Shown: in pieces, positions 25,503-36,106 of the stretch
Numbering within the stretch: position 1 is the first letter of the stretch
How the letters are laid out: every line of letters begins with the position of its first letter
Source: Clostridium sp. MCC353
GTDB lineage: Bacteria; Bacillota; Clostridia; Lachnospirales; Lachnospiraceae
NCBI RefSeq assembly: GCF_018785315.1
Contig: NZ_WQPN01000143.1
Coordinates: forward strand, 1 to 64,000
DNA length: 64,000 nucleotides
Direction of reading: 5' to 3'
Notes under the pieces: generated by a model
Database searches by the model: none
What the model was told of the DNA's origin: nothing
The model's input: the letters and a program-made list of their open reading frames with translations, nothing else
Position numbers and translations under genes: made by a program

Positions 25503-27728
25503 TTATGAAAAATCATACTGGATCATGACCTGGGTAAAAATAACATCCTCTTTCATCTTCTGTTCCAGTCTGTCCCTAATTTTAATTAGTATATCATAAT
25601 TTACGTGTTTCAAATATAAAATTTTTCTGTATATATCATTAACTTTGTATACAGACGCTTCCACAGGCCCGGTCATCTGTATATTCTCCGCTTTTTCCTC
25701 TTCACCTGCCCACTTAGCCAGTGTTTCGGCTGCCCGCGCCAGCTCTTCTTCCGATCCGGACGACATTTGAATGGTCAGCAGCCGGCAGGCAGGCGGATAT
25801 TTCATAAGGCTGCGGAAAGCCATCTCTTCCTCATAAAAGGCTTCATAATCCTGTTTTGCCGCGGCCTGAATGCTGTAGTGGCCGGGGTTATAGGTCTGAA
25901 TGACCACATTCCCTTCTTTTTCCCCTCTTCCCGCCCGTCCGGCTGCCTGGGTCAAAAGCTGGAAGGTCCGCTCTCCTGCCCGGTAATCGGAGGTGTACAA
26001 AGATAAATCCGCCGCTATAGCACCAACCAGAGTCACATTGGGAAAATCATGGCCTTTTACAATCATCTGGGTTCCGATGAGAATATCGGCTCCGCCTTCT
26101 GCGAACCTGGCCAGAATTTCCTCATGTCCGCCTTTTTTAGAGGTGGTATCCAGATCCATCCTGAGGATTCTGGCTTCAGGAAACATCTTAGCCGCCATCA
26201 TTTCCAGCTTCTGGGTCCCTACGCCAAAGTTGGCGATATAAGGAGAACCGCAGGATGGACACTTGTTTGGCAGGGGGATCTGATAGCCGCAGTAATGGCA
26301 GACAAGCTGTTCATTTTTATGAAGGGTCAGAGTTACGTCGCAGTGAGGGCATTTGATGGCCTCACCGCAGGAACGGCAGGAAACAAAGTTGGCATAACCC
26401 CGGCGGTTGATGAACAAGATCACCTGTTCCCTCTTCTGCAGCCTGTCCTGAATCAGCATCTGAAGCCGGCGGCTGAACACGGATTTATTGCCCTCCTTCA
26501 GCTCCTGCCTCAAATCCACCACTGAAACCTGGGGCAGATAACTGTTTTCCACCGCGCGCCTGGTCAGCCGGTATAACCGGTACTCTCCACGGACTGCTCT
26601 CACATAGGCCTCTAAAGAAGGGGTGGCCGATCCCAGCACAACGGCGGCGTCACACATTTCCGCGATCTCCACGGCCACTTCCCTGGCATGATACCGGGGG
26701 GACACCTCGCTCTTATAAGCGCCTTCATGTTCTTCATCTATGATAATTAAACCTGGATTTTCAAAAGGGGTAAACAGTGCGGATCTGGGACCGATCATAA
26801 TATCAATTTCCCCATTTTTCGCCCGTTCAAACTGATCGTACCGTTCTCCGGCGGACAGCCTGGAATTGATGATGGATACACGGTTGCCAAAACGGCTGTA
26901 AAAGCGCATCACGGTCTGGTAAGTCAGGGCGATTTCAGGGATCAGCACGATCACCTGCCTTCCCCTGCCTATGACGTGGCGGATCAGTTCCATGTAAACT
27001 TCCGTTTTTCCGCTTCCCGTAACCCCCATGATCAGACTGGTTTTACGGATTCCCGAATCATAGTCCCGTACAAAGCTATCCACAATCTCCTGCTGTTCGG
27101 AATTGAGCATCTTCTGAGCGGATTCCTGTTTTCCGGCGTGAACCGGATTCCTGTATTTGGTTTCCGAAACGATATTGATCAACTGCTTTTCCGCCATCGT
27201 TTTTATGGTGGCTGGTGAAAGCTTCATCCCAGTTACCGCAGTCTCATAAGGGATCTCAGGCCGCTGGCGGAAAACGGCCAGAAGCCGCGCCCTGGCTTTA
27301 TAGTTTTTCTGCTCCGCCTGGGCGATGGCCCTTTCTAACTCCTCTTCCTCCAGACAGCATTTGATAACCCGTTTCTCTCTGGCTTTCACCTGCTGTTTTA
27401 CCGGAAGAACGGTTTTCAGCGCCTGATTCATGGTGGAGCCGTAATATTCCTTCATCCACCAGGCCAGCTTTATGAGCCGGGATTCGGCCGTCACTCCGCC
27501 GTCTACCAGGCCGCAGATCTCTTTCATCTTCAGGGGATCATATTCCGCCTGGTCCGTCACTTCCACCACATACCCTTTCCTCACATGGTTTCCCATGCCG
27601 AAGGGAATGCGCACCTGGACTCCGGCGCTGACCTGGTCTTTCAGCGCTTCCGGAATCCTGTACTGGAATGTTTTATCTACTTTTTCATGTGAAATATCAA
27701 TTATTACATTGGCATATGCCTTTGCCAT
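25503..27728 (-). CDS. priA: Primosomal replication protein N' (PriA helicase)
   Basis: PriA (741 residues) is the superfamily 2 DNA helicase that restarts stalled replication forks. The N-terminal DNA-binding domain precedes a helicase core with Walker A GVTGSGKTEV, IIDEEHEGAYK (DEAH type) and LGSATPSLEA. Two zinc sites are formed by the paired Cys in CRSCGEAIKCPHC and CHYCGYQIPLPNKCPSC. The C-terminal helicase lobe has QAAGRAGR. It is the head of the priA-def-fmt block, 12 bases downstream of murF. Confidence 0.96.
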   Translation of the reverse strand: MAKAYANVIIDISHEKVDKTFQYRIPEALKDQVSAGVQVRIPFGMGNHVRKGYVVEVTDQAEYDPLKMKEICGLVDGGVTAESRLIKLAWWMKEYYGSTMNQALKTVLPVKQQVKAREKRVIKCCLEEEELERAIAQAEQKNYKARARLLAVFRQRPEIPYETAVTGMKLSPATIKTMAEKQLINIVSETKYRNPVHAGKQESAQKMLNSEQQEIVDSFVRDYDSGIRKTSLIMGVTGSGKTEVYMELIRHVIGRGRQVIVLIPEIALTYQTVMRFYSRFGNRVSIINSRLSAGERYDQFERAKNGEIDIMIGPRSALFTPFENPGLIIIDEEHEGAYKSEVSPRYHAREVAVEIAEMCDAAVVLGSATPSLEAYVRAVRGEYRLYRLTRRAVENSYLPQVSVVDLRQELKEGNKSVFSRRLQMLIQDRLQKREQVILFINRRGYANFVSCRSCGEAIKCPHCDVTLTLHKNEQLVCHYCGYQIPLPNKCPSCGSPYIANFGVGTQKLEMMAAKMFPEARILRMDLDTTSKKGGHEEILARFAEGGADILIGTQMIVKGHDFPNVTLVGAIAADLSLYTSDYRAGERTFQLLTQAAGRAGRGEKEGNVVIQTYNPGHYSIQAAAKQDYEAFYEEEMAFRSLMKYPPACRLLTIQMSSGSEEELARAAETLAKWAGEEEKAENIQMTGPVEASVYKVNDIYRKILYLKHVNYDILIKIRDRLEQKMKEDVIFTQVMIQYDFS

Positions 27729-27740
27729 TCTTCCACCTGT

Positions 27741-29120
27741 CTATTCTGATTTTTTCTTTAAATAGAAACTGGAAATCTCTCCCAGGTTCATGCTGTTGGA
27801 GCCCTTAAAAAGGACTGCGTCTCCGGATTTCAATTCGCTGTCCAGATACCCTTTCAGTTCCTCTTTCTCCATAAACCGGAACACTTTAATCACGCTGTTA
27901 TTCTGTGTAATTCCGTCCCCGATATACTCAGCCAGACTGCCTAACAACGCTACTGCGTCAACCTTTTTCCCGCTTATGTACTCTCCCACCTCATAATGGA
28001 ATTGAGGAGCGTTGTCCCCCAATTCCTTCATATCAGCCAGGACCGCGATCTTCCGGCCTTTATTCTCGATGGAAAGCAGAACATCAATCCCCGCTTTCAT
28101 GGAAACCGGACTCGCATTGTATGTATCATCAATGATGGTAATTCCATTTACCGTATCGATCTGCTGACGGTTTTTAAACCCGTTAAACCGTCCAAGAGCC
28201 GCCGCCGCATGTTCCATGGGAACACCGTATTCACAGGCGCAGGCAAGAGCCGCCATGGCGTTCAGCACATTGTGCATCCCCATTATGCCCAGTTCCACCT
28301 GGACCCGCTCCGCTCCATGAACAGCCGTAAAATGCGGAAAGCCGTTCTTCAAACAAATGTCTTCGGCCCGGTAGTCACAGTTTTCACCGGTTCCGTAATA
28401 CAACGTTCTAAAACCGTCCCTCGCCCTGGTATTCATCAGCATATCGTCATCGCCGTTTAAAAGCAGGGTTCCGCCCGGCTTTAATCCGTCCTGGATTGTC
28501 AGTTTTTCACGGTAAATATTTTCCCGGCTTCCAAGCTGTTCAATATGCGTAACTCCGATATTGGTCACCACCGCCATATCGATCCGGGCAATCTGAGCGA
28601 TAACGGTCAGTTCCCCAGGCTCGCTCATTCCCAGTTCGATCACTCCGATCCCGTCATCTTTTGTGATCTCCGACAGGGTTATGGGGACTCCTACCTGGCT
28701 GTTATGGTTTCCCGGCGTTTTATAAACCTGATAACCGGCTGATAAAGCCGCTGCAATCATCTCTCTTGTGGTGGTCTTTCCCACACTTCCCGTCACTCCG
28801 ATTAAGGGCAGGCTGAGGCGTTTCCTATAATACCGTCCAATATCCTGAAGTGCCTTTTTCGTATCCGCTACCCGGATATAAGGGCAGGCAGAATCAGCGT
28901 TGTCATGTTCACTGGTGAGTACGGCAGCCGCGCCGTTTTCAACCGCCTGGCCGATAAAACGGTGGGCATCCACCTTTTCACCGATCAATGGCACGAACAG
29001 GGCGCTGCCTTTCATCGTCCTGGAATCAATGCTGATATGGTCAAGTGAAAGTTCCGGGCTGCCGCAGAGCAGTTTTCCCCCTGTCGCTTCCACAATATCT
29101 CTTACTGTTATTCCTTCCAT
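27741..29120 (-). CDS. murF: UDP-MurNAc-tripeptide-D-Ala-D-Ala ligase
   Basis: MurF (459 residues) adds D-Ala-D-Ala to the UDP-MurNAc tripeptide in cytoplasmic peptidoglycan precursor synthesis. Mur ligase features are seen: ATP loop GVTGSVGKTTTREM, GNHNSQVGVP, GMSEPGEL, and TYNASPVSMKAG in the C-terminal domain. The ribosome binding site GAGGAAAG is 3-8 bases before the ATG. It follows murE by 33 bases, so the two consecutive ligase steps are made together. Confidence 0.95.
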   Translation of the reverse strand: MEGITVRDIVEATGGKLLCGSPELSLDHISIDSRTMKGSALFVPLIGEKVDAHRFIGQAVENGAAAVLTSEHDNADSACPYIRVADTKKALQDIGRYYRKRLSLPLIGVTGSVGKTTTREMIAAALSAGYQVYKTPGNHNSQVGVPITLSEITKDDGIGVIELGMSEPGELTVIAQIARIDMAVVTNIGVTHIEQLGSRENIYREKLTIQDGLKPGGTLLLNGDDDMLMNTRARDGFRTLYYGTGENCDYRAEDICLKNGFPHFTAVHGAERVQVELGIMGMHNVLNAMAALACACEYGVPMEHAAAALGRFNGFKNRQQIDTVNGITIIDDTYNASPVSMKAGIDVLLSIENKGRKIAVLADMKELGDNAPQFHYEVGEYISGKKVDAVALLGSLAEYIGDGITQNNSVIKVFRFMEKEELKGYLDSELKSGDAVLFKGSNSMNLGEISSFYLKKKSE

Positions 29121-29153
29121 AGCTTTCCTCGCTTTTTCGCGGCTCCCGGCCTC

Positions 29154-30614
29154 TTATAATTTTTTTACGGTCTCTTCAATGACCGCCCGGTCCAAAAACG
29201 GATACCTGACTCCGTTTATCTCCTGATAATCCTCATGCCCCTTTCCAATCACCGCGATCATATCTCCCGGCTGGGCATGGATGATGCTGTATTCAATGGC
29301 TTCTCTCCGGTCGGGTATCTCGATAAACGCCCCTCCCGTTTTCTCAATGCTTCCCCGGATATCGGCGATAATGTCCTCCACCTTTTCAAACCTGGAATTG
29401 TCGGCGGTGATGATGCACAGGTCCGCCAGACGCCCTCCGATTTCACCCATGGAATACCGTCTGTCCTTGGAGCGGTTTCCGCCGCAGCCGAACACACAGA
29501 CAAGGCGTTTGGGATTGTAATCCCTGAGGGTTTTCAACAGGCTTTCCATGCTCACCGCATTGTGGGCATAATCCACAATGACAGTGCATTTCGGTGATGC
29601 ATAGACAATCTCCATTCTGCCGTTAACGCTCAAATGTTCCAGCGCATGACAGATCTTGTCTTTGGGAAGACCCAAAAAGCTGCACACGCTGACTGCCGCC
29701 AAAGCGTTGTATACATTGAACCGGCCCGGGATATTCACCTTCAGTTCCAGTTCATATTCCCCTGTAACCTTAAAATCCAATCCTACAAAATCAGGCTCCG
29801 CCACATACCGGATATCTTTCGCCATAAAACCTGCGTCACCGTCCAAACTGAACGTGTGGCATTCGCAGGAAGCCCGGCGGACGATTTCCTCATAATGAGG
29901 GTCATCCCTGTTCACAATTCCCGTTTTACAGCGGTTTAAGAGCTGGGATTTATAGTAAAGGTATTCTTCAAAATCCGCGTGTTCATCCGGCCCGATATGA
30001 TCCGGGGAGATGTTGGTGAACAGCCCGTAATCAAAGAAAATCCCATCCACCCGGTGCATTTTCAGCCCTTGGGAAGATACCTCCATGATCATGTATTCAC
30101 AGCCGGCTTCTGTCATTTTAGAAAAATATTCCTGAAGCTCATAGGATTCAGGAGTGGTGTTTCTGGTTGGATAAGTCTCTTCACCGATCACCGCTCCGTT
30201 GGTGCCGATCATGCCCACCTTTTTTCCCGCTGTTTCCAGAATCGCCTTTATCATATGGGTGGTGGTGGTCTTTCCCTTGGTGCCAGTCACACCGATGGTG
30301 ACCATCTTCTCTGCCGGATAGTCAAAACGGGCCGCTGATAAAAGGGCCAGGGCGTTCCTGGAATTATCCACACGGATTACCGTTACTCCTTTTGGAAGGT
30401 TTTCCATATCCTTTTCAATCACCAGCGCCTTTACGCCCTTTTGCACCACATCATCGATAAAGTCATGGGAATCGATTCTCGATCCCATCATACAGACAAA
30501 TACGGTCTGCTCTTTTGCTTTTCTGGAATCATAGATCACATCCGTGACTTCCAGATCCAGAGTTCCCTGCAGCAGTTCATATTCCATTTTATCTAACCAC
30601 TGGATTAATTTCAT
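29154..30614 (-). CDS. murE: UDP-MurNAc-L-Ala-D-Glu:diamino-acid ligase
   Basis: MurE (486 residues) adds the third residue of the peptidoglycan stem peptide. It has ATP loop GVTGTKGKTTTTHM, NTTPESYELQ, and FGCGGNRSKDRRYSMGEIG in the C-terminal domain. The specificity loop reads DNSRFE. Enzymes that use meso-diaminopimelate normally carry DNPR, so keeping the Arg favours meso-DAP here, but the Pro-to-Ser change is unusual. The ribosome binding site GAGAGG is good. Confidence 0.94.
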   Translation of the reverse strand: MKLIQWLDKMEYELLQGTLDLEVTDVIYDSRKAKEQTVFVCMMGSRIDSHDFIDDVVQKGVKALVIEKDMENLPKGVTVIRVDNSRNALALLSAARFDYPAEKMVTIGVTGTKGKTTTTHMIKAILETAGKKVGMIGTNGAVIGEETYPTRNTTPESYELQEYFSKMTEAGCEYMIMEVSSQGLKMHRVDGIFFDYGLFTNISPDHIGPDEHADFEEYLYYKSQLLNRCKTGIVNRDDPHYEEIVRRASCECHTFSLDGDAGFMAKDIRYVAEPDFVGLDFKVTGEYELELKVNIPGRFNVYNALAAVSVCSFLGLPKDKICHALEHLSVNGRMEIVYASPKCTVIVDYAHNAVSMESLLKTLRDYNPKRLVCVFGCGGNRSKDRRYSMGEIGGRLADLCIITADNSRFEKVEDIIADIRGSIEKTGGAFIEIPDRREAIEYSIIHAQPGDMIAVIGKGHEDYQEINGVRYPFLDRAVIEETVKKL

Positions 30615-30653
30615 ATCTACCTCTCAATCTCTATTTGTGTTCTGGCCTGATCA

Positions 30654-30680
30654 GGGACGGAAGATCACATCCTCCGTCCC
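30654..30680 (-). terminator. GC-rich hairpin after fhs
   Basis: An 8-bp perfect stem (GGGACGGA / TCCGTCCC) lies just downstream of the fhs stop. No T run follows on the minus strand, so it is either a weak or factor-dependent terminator, or an mRNA 3'-end stabiliser between fhs and murE. Confidence 0.45.
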
Positions 30681-30687
30681 CGTTTAT

Positions 30688-32358
30688 TTAGAATAATCCT
30701 ACAATTACGCCATCGTCATTCACATCAATATTATCTGCGGCCGGTTTCTTTGGCAGGCCCGGCATGGTCATAATCGCGCCGGTCAAAACTACCACAAAAC
30801 CGGCACCTGCTGACACATAGACATCCCTGACATTGATCTCAAAACCGGTAGGACGGCCAAGTTTTGTCTGGTCATCCGACAGGGAGTACTGTGTTTTCGC
30901 CATACAAACAGGGAAATTTCCAAATCCCATGTCTTCGATCTGTTTTAAGGCTTTATTGGCAGCCGGGGAATAAGTCACTCCGTCCGCTCCATAAATCTCG
31001 GCAGCTACTGTATGGATCTTATCTTTCAGGCTCATGTCATCCGGATAAATGGGATGGTAATGGCTTTCTTTGTTTTCCAGCGTTTGAATTACTTTCTCAG
31101 CCAGCGCTTCTCCGCCTTCTCCGCCTTTTGCCCATACTTCGGATAGGGCAAACTCGCATCCCCTCTCTTCGCAGAAATTCTTAATGAATTCATATTCCGC
31201 TTCTGTATCGGAAGTGAAGGAATTTAAGGTTACCACCACCGGTACACCGTATTTTTGAATATTCTCTATATGTTTTTCCAGGTTGACAATGCCTTTTTTC
31301 AGAGCGTCCAGATTCTCGGCGTTCAGCTCCGCCTTAGGCACTCCGCCATTGTATTTGAGCGCCCGCACCGTTGCCACCAAAACTACGGCATCCGGCTTTA
31401 ATCCTGCTTTGCGGCATTTGATGTCCAGGAATTTTTCCGCTCCCAAATCCGCGCCGAATCCGGCTTCCGTAACCACGATATCAGCCAGTTTTAAGGCTGT
31501 CTTCGTAGCTCTCACGCTGTTGCACCCGTGGGCAATATTGGCAAAGGGCCCGCCGTGAACCATGGCCCCTGTGTGTTCCAGGGTCTGGATCAGATTGGGC
31601 TTAATGGCGTCTTTTAAAAGCGCCGCCATGGCTCCAACTGCATTCAACTGGCCTGCTGTTACCGGTTCTCCAGAATAATTATATGCAACGATGATCCTGC
31701 TTAGGCGTTCTTTCAGATCATTCATATCATTGGACAGGCAGAGAATTGCCATAATTTCTGATGCCACCGTGATAACAAAATGGTCTTCCCTCACAACGCC
31801 GTCGGCTTTGCTTCCAAGGCCCACCACCACATTGCGCAGAGCCCTGTCATTCATATCCAGGCATCGTTTCCATAAAATCTGTCTCGTATCGATTCCAAGG
31901 GCATTGCCCTGCTGGATATGGTTGTCCAAAAGCGCTGCCAGCAGATTATTGGCCGAAGTGATGGCATGGAAATCACCGGTAAAATGAAGGTTTAAATCTT
32001 CCATCGGAACCACCTGGGCATATCCGCCGCCGGCCGCTCCTCCTTTTATGCCGAAACAGGGCCCTAAAGACGGCTCTCTAAGGGCGATCATGGTCTTTTT
32101 TCCCAATCTGGATAAAGCGTCCCCTAGTCCGACGCTGGTTGTGGTCTTTCCTTCTCCTGCGGGAGTCGGGTTGATGGCTGTAACCAAAACCAGTTTTCCA
32201 TTGGGTCGGTCTTTTACCTCTTCCCACAGTTCATCCGTAACCTTGGCTTTATATTTTCCATATAATTCCAGGTCGTCCTCTGAAATTCCATATGCCGCCG
32301 CCACATCTTTGATGGGCAGCATTACTGCTTCCTGCGCAATCTGAATATCTGTTTTCAT
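30688..32358 (-). CDS. fhs: Formate-tetrahydrofolate ligase
   Basis: This cytosolic enzyme (556 residues, standard) makes 10-formyltetrahydrofolate from formate, ATP and tetrahydrofolate. It feeds purine synthesis, Met-tRNA formylation and, in acetogens, the methyl branch of acetyl-CoA synthesis. Motifs include the P-loop-like [39 protein letters not shown] (two runs: [10 protein letters not shown] and [12 protein letters not shown]), and [13 protein letters not shown]. It stands between ftsK and murE without other one-carbon genes nearby, so a specifically acetogenic role is not supported here. Confidence 0.96.
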   Translation of the reverse strand: MKTDIQIAQEAVMLPIKDVAAAYGISEDDLELYGKYKAKVTDELWEEVKDRPNGKLVLVTAINPTPAGEGKTTTSVGLGDALSRLGKKTMIALREPSLGPCFGIKGGAAGGGYAQVVPMEDLNLHFTGDFHAITSANNLLAALLDNHIQQGNALGIDTRQILWKRCLDMNDRALRNVVVGLGSKADGVVREDHFVITVASEIMAILCLSNDMNDLKERLSRIIVAYNYSGEPVTAGQLNAVGAMAALLKDAIKPNLIQTLEHTGAMVHGGPFANIAHGCNSVRATKTALKLADIVVTEAGFGADLGAEKFLDIKCRKAGLKPDAVVLVATVRALKYNGGVPKAELNAENLDALKKGIVNLEKHIENIQKYGVPVVVTLNSFTSDTEAEYEFIKNFCEERGCEFALSEVWAKGGEGGEALAEKVIQTLENKESHYHPIYPDDMSLKDKIHTVAAEIYGADGVTYSPAANKALKQIEDMGFGNFPVCMAKTQYSLSDDQTKLGRPTGFEINVRDVYVSAGAGFVVVLTGAIMTMPGLPKKPAADNIDVNDDGVIVGLF

Positions 32359-32403
32359 CTTCCTGTGCCTCTCTTTCCTTATGATTCATTGGCGGTTAAA
32401 CCG

Positions 32404-35076
32404 TCAGCCATTGCTGATCATATCGTCAAACTCCTCCATGGTCATTAAAACCTTTCTCGGCTTCGTTCCCTCTTCTTCTCCGACTACCCCGGCTTCCGAC
32501 AACTGGTCCATAATGCGGGCCGCCCGGTTAAATCCGATTTTAAACATTCTCTGCAGCATTCCAATGGATGCCTTCTCTTTTTCTATTATGAATTTTCCCG
32601 CCTGGACAAAATATTCATCCCGGTCATTGCCTCCCGCCTGGGCCTGAGCAGCCGAAGGCGATGCAATCTGGCTTTCAATATCGGGATTATACTCAGTCGT
32701 CATCTCCTGCTGGGTTAAAAAATCAACTACCTGGGAAACTTCCTGGTCCGAGACAAACGCGCCCTGAACACGGAGCGGTTTCTGGTAACCGGCAGGATAA
32801 AACAGCATATCGCCTTTTCCCAGAAGTTTTTCCGCACCGTTCATATCGATGATGGTTCTGGAATCCACGCCGGATGAAACGGAAAATGCAATTCTGGACG
32901 GCACATTTGCCTTGATTAAACCGGTAATGACATTGACAGACGGACGCTGTGTCGCAATTACCAGATGGATGCCCGCCGCCCGGGCAAGCTGAGCCAGGCG
33001 GCAGATAGAATCTTCCACCTCTCCGGGCGCCACCATCATGAGGTCCGCCAGCTCGTCCACAATAATAACGATCTGAGGCAGTTTCTTAGGCTTATTCTCA
33101 TCCTCGATCTCTTTAATCGTATCTACTTTAGCATTATACCCTTTTAAATCCCTGACATTATAATCCGCAAACTTTTTATACCGGTCCGTCATCTCGGCAA
33201 CCGCCCAGTTCAGCGCCCCGGAAGCCTTCTTAGGATCCGTCACTACAGGAATCAGCAGATGAGGGATTCCGTTATAAACGCTGAGTTCCACTACCTTAGG
33301 GTCAATCATGATCATCTTCACGTCTTCCGGGCTGGATTTGTAAATGATGCTCATGATCAGGGTGTTGATACATACGGATTTACCGGAACCGGTGGCTCCT
33401 GCAATTAATAGATGGGGCATCTTTGCGATATCGGTGACCACCACTTGTCCGCCGATGTCTTTTCCCACCGCAAAGGACAGCCTGGATGCGCTGTCTTTAA
33501 ACTCCCTGGCTTCCAAGAGATCACGGAGAAATACCATGTTATTCTCCTTATTGGGCACTTCGATACCCACTGCGGATTTTCCCGGTATAGGGGCTTCAAT
33601 ACGGATATCAGCCGCCGCCAGACTCAGTTTAATATCATCAGCCAGGCCCACGATCTTGCTGACCTTAACTCCCTGCTCCGGATGAAGCTCGTAGCGGGTT
33701 ACGGACGGGCCGCAGCTTATATTAGTTACAGTAACCCCTACTCCGAAATTCTGGAGGGTCTGCTGCAGCTTAATGGCTGTTTCTTTATATTCTTTATCGG
33801 AAAAAGAGCCGTTGGTCTTAGCGCCCTTTTTAAGAAGGTCAAAGGGCGGGAATTTGTATTCCTTTTTCACCTTTGCCTCCGTCTGCCTGATCTCGTCCTG
33901 TACGCTGATCTCTCCCGTTTCCTTGGCTTCCCTGGCCTCTTCCCGCTTCTTCACAAGTTTTTTCTGAAGGGCTTCCGTATCCGTCTCTATGATCTTACCG
34001 GACGCGGTGACCACCCGCTTCGTCTCCTCGGGAATGGAAAATCCGGACATATCCATCTCTTCCAAAGTTCTCTGTTCCTTGCGGACAAAGATCTCTTCCG
34101 GCTGGTCAAATCCCGAAGATCCTCCTATAAAAATGTCTTCTTCGTCCACATCAAACGGAACCGCATCTTCATCCACATATTCCGGCGGCACGGCAATACT
34201 TCCGGTAAACAAATCGGCCTGCCTCTGTTTGACCGGTTCCGGCTCTCCGGCAGATTCCGGCATTCCTGTTATTACAGGCTCCCTTATCATCTCCGGCACC
34301 GGTTCCGTAAATTCCTCTTCCGGCTCAGGCATGAGTGCCGCTGCCGGTTCCATCAGTTTTGTGGAGTCCAGATTAACGCCCCGGACTCTTTGTTCTTCTC
34401 TTAAACGCCTTTTTTCTTCCTGCCGCTCGGCATGAATCTCCCTGCGCCTTCCGATATCCTCTTTTGCGTGCTGATATGCTTTATCTCCGCCCTTTTTCAC
34501 AACTGAAACAAAGGAGCGCTCTGTTATGATCACTCCGCAAATAATAAAAAGTACTATGAGCACCAGGTAGGTTCCAACCGTACCCAGGGCCGATTTCATC
34601 GCATATGTAAGCATTCCGCCAAGCCATCCGCCTCCCATGCCGCTTGCAGCCGACGCCTTATAGAACTGTGTCAGCCCCTGGCCTTCCTGGTATGAGCCGA
34701 ATAAAAGCTGGGCTAGTCCGCAGAGGGTGAGGACGGCCGCGATCACCGCTGTCAGCTTCAGGACTGCAATCGGATTGCCCTGGTTGGACATATAAAAGCA
34801 TGTCCCCACAAACAGAAGCAAGGGGAATATATACCCCACCATTCCGAAAACGCCCAGCTGTACACCGCGCAAAAAATCTCCTGCCATTCCGCACAGCTTA
34901 AAATTGCTCAAAAATAAAAGCACAGAAATTGCAAATGATACAATCAAAATTACTTCTGCGCGTATAAAGCCATCCTTCTGCTGTGTTTTTTTCACACTCG
35001 TCTGTTTCTTTGGTCTTCCTGCCGGACGCTTTGCGCCCGCTGATGCCTTTGTCTGTTTCTTTCCTGTTGATGCCAC
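32404..35076 (-). CDS. ftsK: DNA translocase FtsK/SpoIIIE
   Basis: This membrane-anchored DNA pump (890 residues) moves chromosomes through the division or sporulation septum. About four hydrophobic segments occupy residues 30-190. An acidic/Pro-rich linker (about 200-390) precedes the motor, with Walker [14 protein letters not shown], Walker [13 protein letters not shown] and [12 protein letters not shown]. The last ~65 residues form the winged-helix gamma domain ([20 protein letters not shown]) that reads polar DNA sequences. The GTG at 35076 has AGGAGG 10 bases upstream; a TTG at 35085 is too close to that site. Confidence 0.94.
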   Translation of the reverse strand: MASTGKKQTKASAGAKRPAGRPKKQTSVKKTQQKDGFIRAEVILIVSFAISVLLFLSNFKLCGMAGDFLRGVQLGVFGMVGYIFPLLLFVGTCFYMSNQGNPIAVLKLTAVIAAVLTLCGLAQLLFGSYQEGQGLTQFYKASAASGMGGGWLGGMLTYAMKSALGTVGTYLVLIVLFIICGVIITERSFVSVVKKGGDKAYQHAKEDIGRRREIHAERQEEKRRLREEQRVRGVNLDSTKLMEPAAALMPEPEEEFTEPVPEMIREPVITGMPESAGEPEPVKQRQADLFTGSIAVPPEYVDEDAVPFDVDEEDIFIGGSSGFDQPEEIFVRKEQRTLEEMDMSGFSIPEETKRVVTASGKIIETDTEALQKKLVKKREEAREAKETGEISVQDEIRQTEAKVKKEYKFPPFDLLKKGAKTNGSFSDKEYKETAIKLQQTLQNFGVGVTVTNISCGPSVTRYELHPEQGVKVSKIVGLADDIKLSLAAADIRIEAPIPGKSAVGIEVPNKENNMVFLRDLLEAREFKDSASRLSFAVGKDIGGQVVVTDIAKMPHLLIAGATGSGKSVCINTLIMSIIYKSSPEDVKMIMIDPKVVELSVYNGIPHLLIPVVTDPKKASGALNWAVAEMTDRYKKFADYNVRDLKGYNAKVDTIKEIEDENKPKKLPQIVIIVDELADLMMVAPGEVEDSICRLAQLARAAGIHLVIATQRPSVNVITGLIKANVPSRIAFSVSSGVDSRTIIDMNGAEKLLGKGDMLFYPAGYQKPLRVQGAFVSDQEVSQVVDFLTQQEMTTEYNPDIESQIASPSAAQAQAGGNDRDEYFVQAGKFIIEKEKASIGMLQRMFKIGFNRAARIMDQLSEAGVVGEEEGTKPRKVLMTMEEFDDMISNG

Positions 35077-35180
35077 GAAAACCAAACCTCCTTAAATTTA
35101 ACCATTGAACATAGTATACAAAAAAAATTTAAGAAATGCAAGGTTATCCAAATTTCAGTTTCAGCCGGCGGCTCCAGATT

Positions 35181-35253
35181 GTTCCTGTTCACAGCTCCCT
35201 CTGGCGGATCCGGCCTGTCGGCCGTGCCGCTTTGCGGGGCTGTGAACAGGAAC
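35181..35253. repeat. Long stem-loop between tepA and ftsK
   Basis: A 15-bp perfect inverted repeat (GTTCCTGTTCACAGC / GCTGTGAACAGGAAC) encloses a 43-base GC-rich loop that can itself fold (CGGCC/GGCCG). The flanks are also GC-rich and partly palindromic. No T run follows on either strand. It could be a mobile palindromic repeat or an mRNA-stabilising element; function is not determined. Confidence 0.55.
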
Positions 35254-35272
35254 CGGGGCTGCAGCTACCGGA

Positions 35273-35989
35273 TTACCGGCCGTTCTTCTGAAGATCGATC
35301 ATGTGGTGCAGCTTTTCCAAAGCTTCTTTGATCCCGCCTACCTCATCGATCAACCCTTCTTTTACAGTTTCCTCACCTACTAAAACGGTTCCCAGATCCC
35401 TGGTCAGCATCTCTGTATTCAGCATCAGGCGTTTTAACTGGTCATAGGCGATTTTGGCATGGTTTGATACAAAGCTTAAAATACGGTCCTGAATCATTTC
35501 AAAATATTCATAAGTCTGGGAAGCGCCGATGACCATTCCGGTCATTCTGACAGGGTGGACCATCATGGTGCCTGTAGGCACGATAAAGGAATAGTCCGTG
35601 CTCACCGCCAATGGCACGCCGATGGAATGGCTGCCTCCAAGAACCAGGGAAACAGTCGGTTTGGATAAGGACGCAATCATTTCCGCAATGGCTAAACCTG
35701 CATCCACATCTCCGCCGGAGGTATTTAAAATCACCAGCATTCCATCCGTTTCATTATCGTCTTCCAATGCGGCGAGCTGGGGAAGGATGTGCTCATATTT
35801 AGTAGCTTTGCTGTTTCCCGACAGGTTTTCATGCCCTTCAATCTCTCCAATGATGGACAAAAGATGGATTTTTTGCTTTTTACCATTGTCCTCCAGCGTC
35901 ATCTGTCCATATTCTTCCAGTTTTTCGTCTTCTTTTTCTTCTATATCCTTTTCTGTTTTTTTCTCATCTAAATTTTTATCGTCTTTCAT
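35273..35989 (-). CDS. tepA: ClpP-family serine protease TepA
   Basis: This 238-residue protein belongs to the ClpP/crotonase-fold group named translocation-enhancing protein (TepA, YmfB) in Bacillus. It has a long Asp/Glu/Lys-rich N-terminus, then the ClpP fold with NTSGGDVDAGLAIAEMI, LGGSHSIGVPLAVS containing the probable nucleophile Ser, and a His in GTMMVHPVRM. It lies immediately upstream of ftsK/spoIIIE, an order seen in Bacillus too. The second of two adjacent ATG codons, at 35989, has better spacing (5) from AGGAGG than the first at 35992. Confidence 0.88.
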   Translation of the reverse strand: MKDDKNLDEKKTEKDIEEKEDEKLEEYGQMTLEDNGKKQKIHLLSIIGEIEGHENLSGNSKATKYEHILPQLAALEDDNETDGMLVILNTSGGDVDAGLAIAEMIASLSKPTVSLVLGGSHSIGVPLAVSTDYSFIVPTGTMMVHPVRMTGMVIGASQTYEYFEMIQDRILSFVSNHAKIAYDQLKRLMLNTEMLTRDLGTVLVGEETVKEGLIDEVGGIKEALEKLHHMIDLQKNGR

Positions 35990-36066
35990 CATTTCCTCCT
36001 GATTATAATCTAAAGTTAATATCTCCCATAATCAATTCTGTATTCGCCATTTCATCTAAAATGAAG

Positions 36067-36082
36067 TATACTGATAGCAATT
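36067..36082 (+). promoter_or_regulatory. citC promoter module (TATACT + TGATAGCAATT)
   Basis: A TATACT -10 (36067-36072) runs directly into TGATAGCAATT, followed at 36091 by TTTCAGGA and the ribosome binding site. The citX upstream region has the same layout (TATACC, TGATAGCAGTT, TTTCAGGA). The shared element probably marks a common promoter and regulator site for the two scattered citrate lyase accessory genes. Confidence 0.55.
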
Positions 36083-36106
36083 GGAATATTTTTCAGGAGG
36101 ATGATT

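Noticed and set aside
33412-34404. 330-codon plus-strand frame inside ftsK
   Set aside because: It lies opposite a conserved motor gene, has no ribosome site, and its product is rich in Phe/His/Arg as expected of an antisense shadow.
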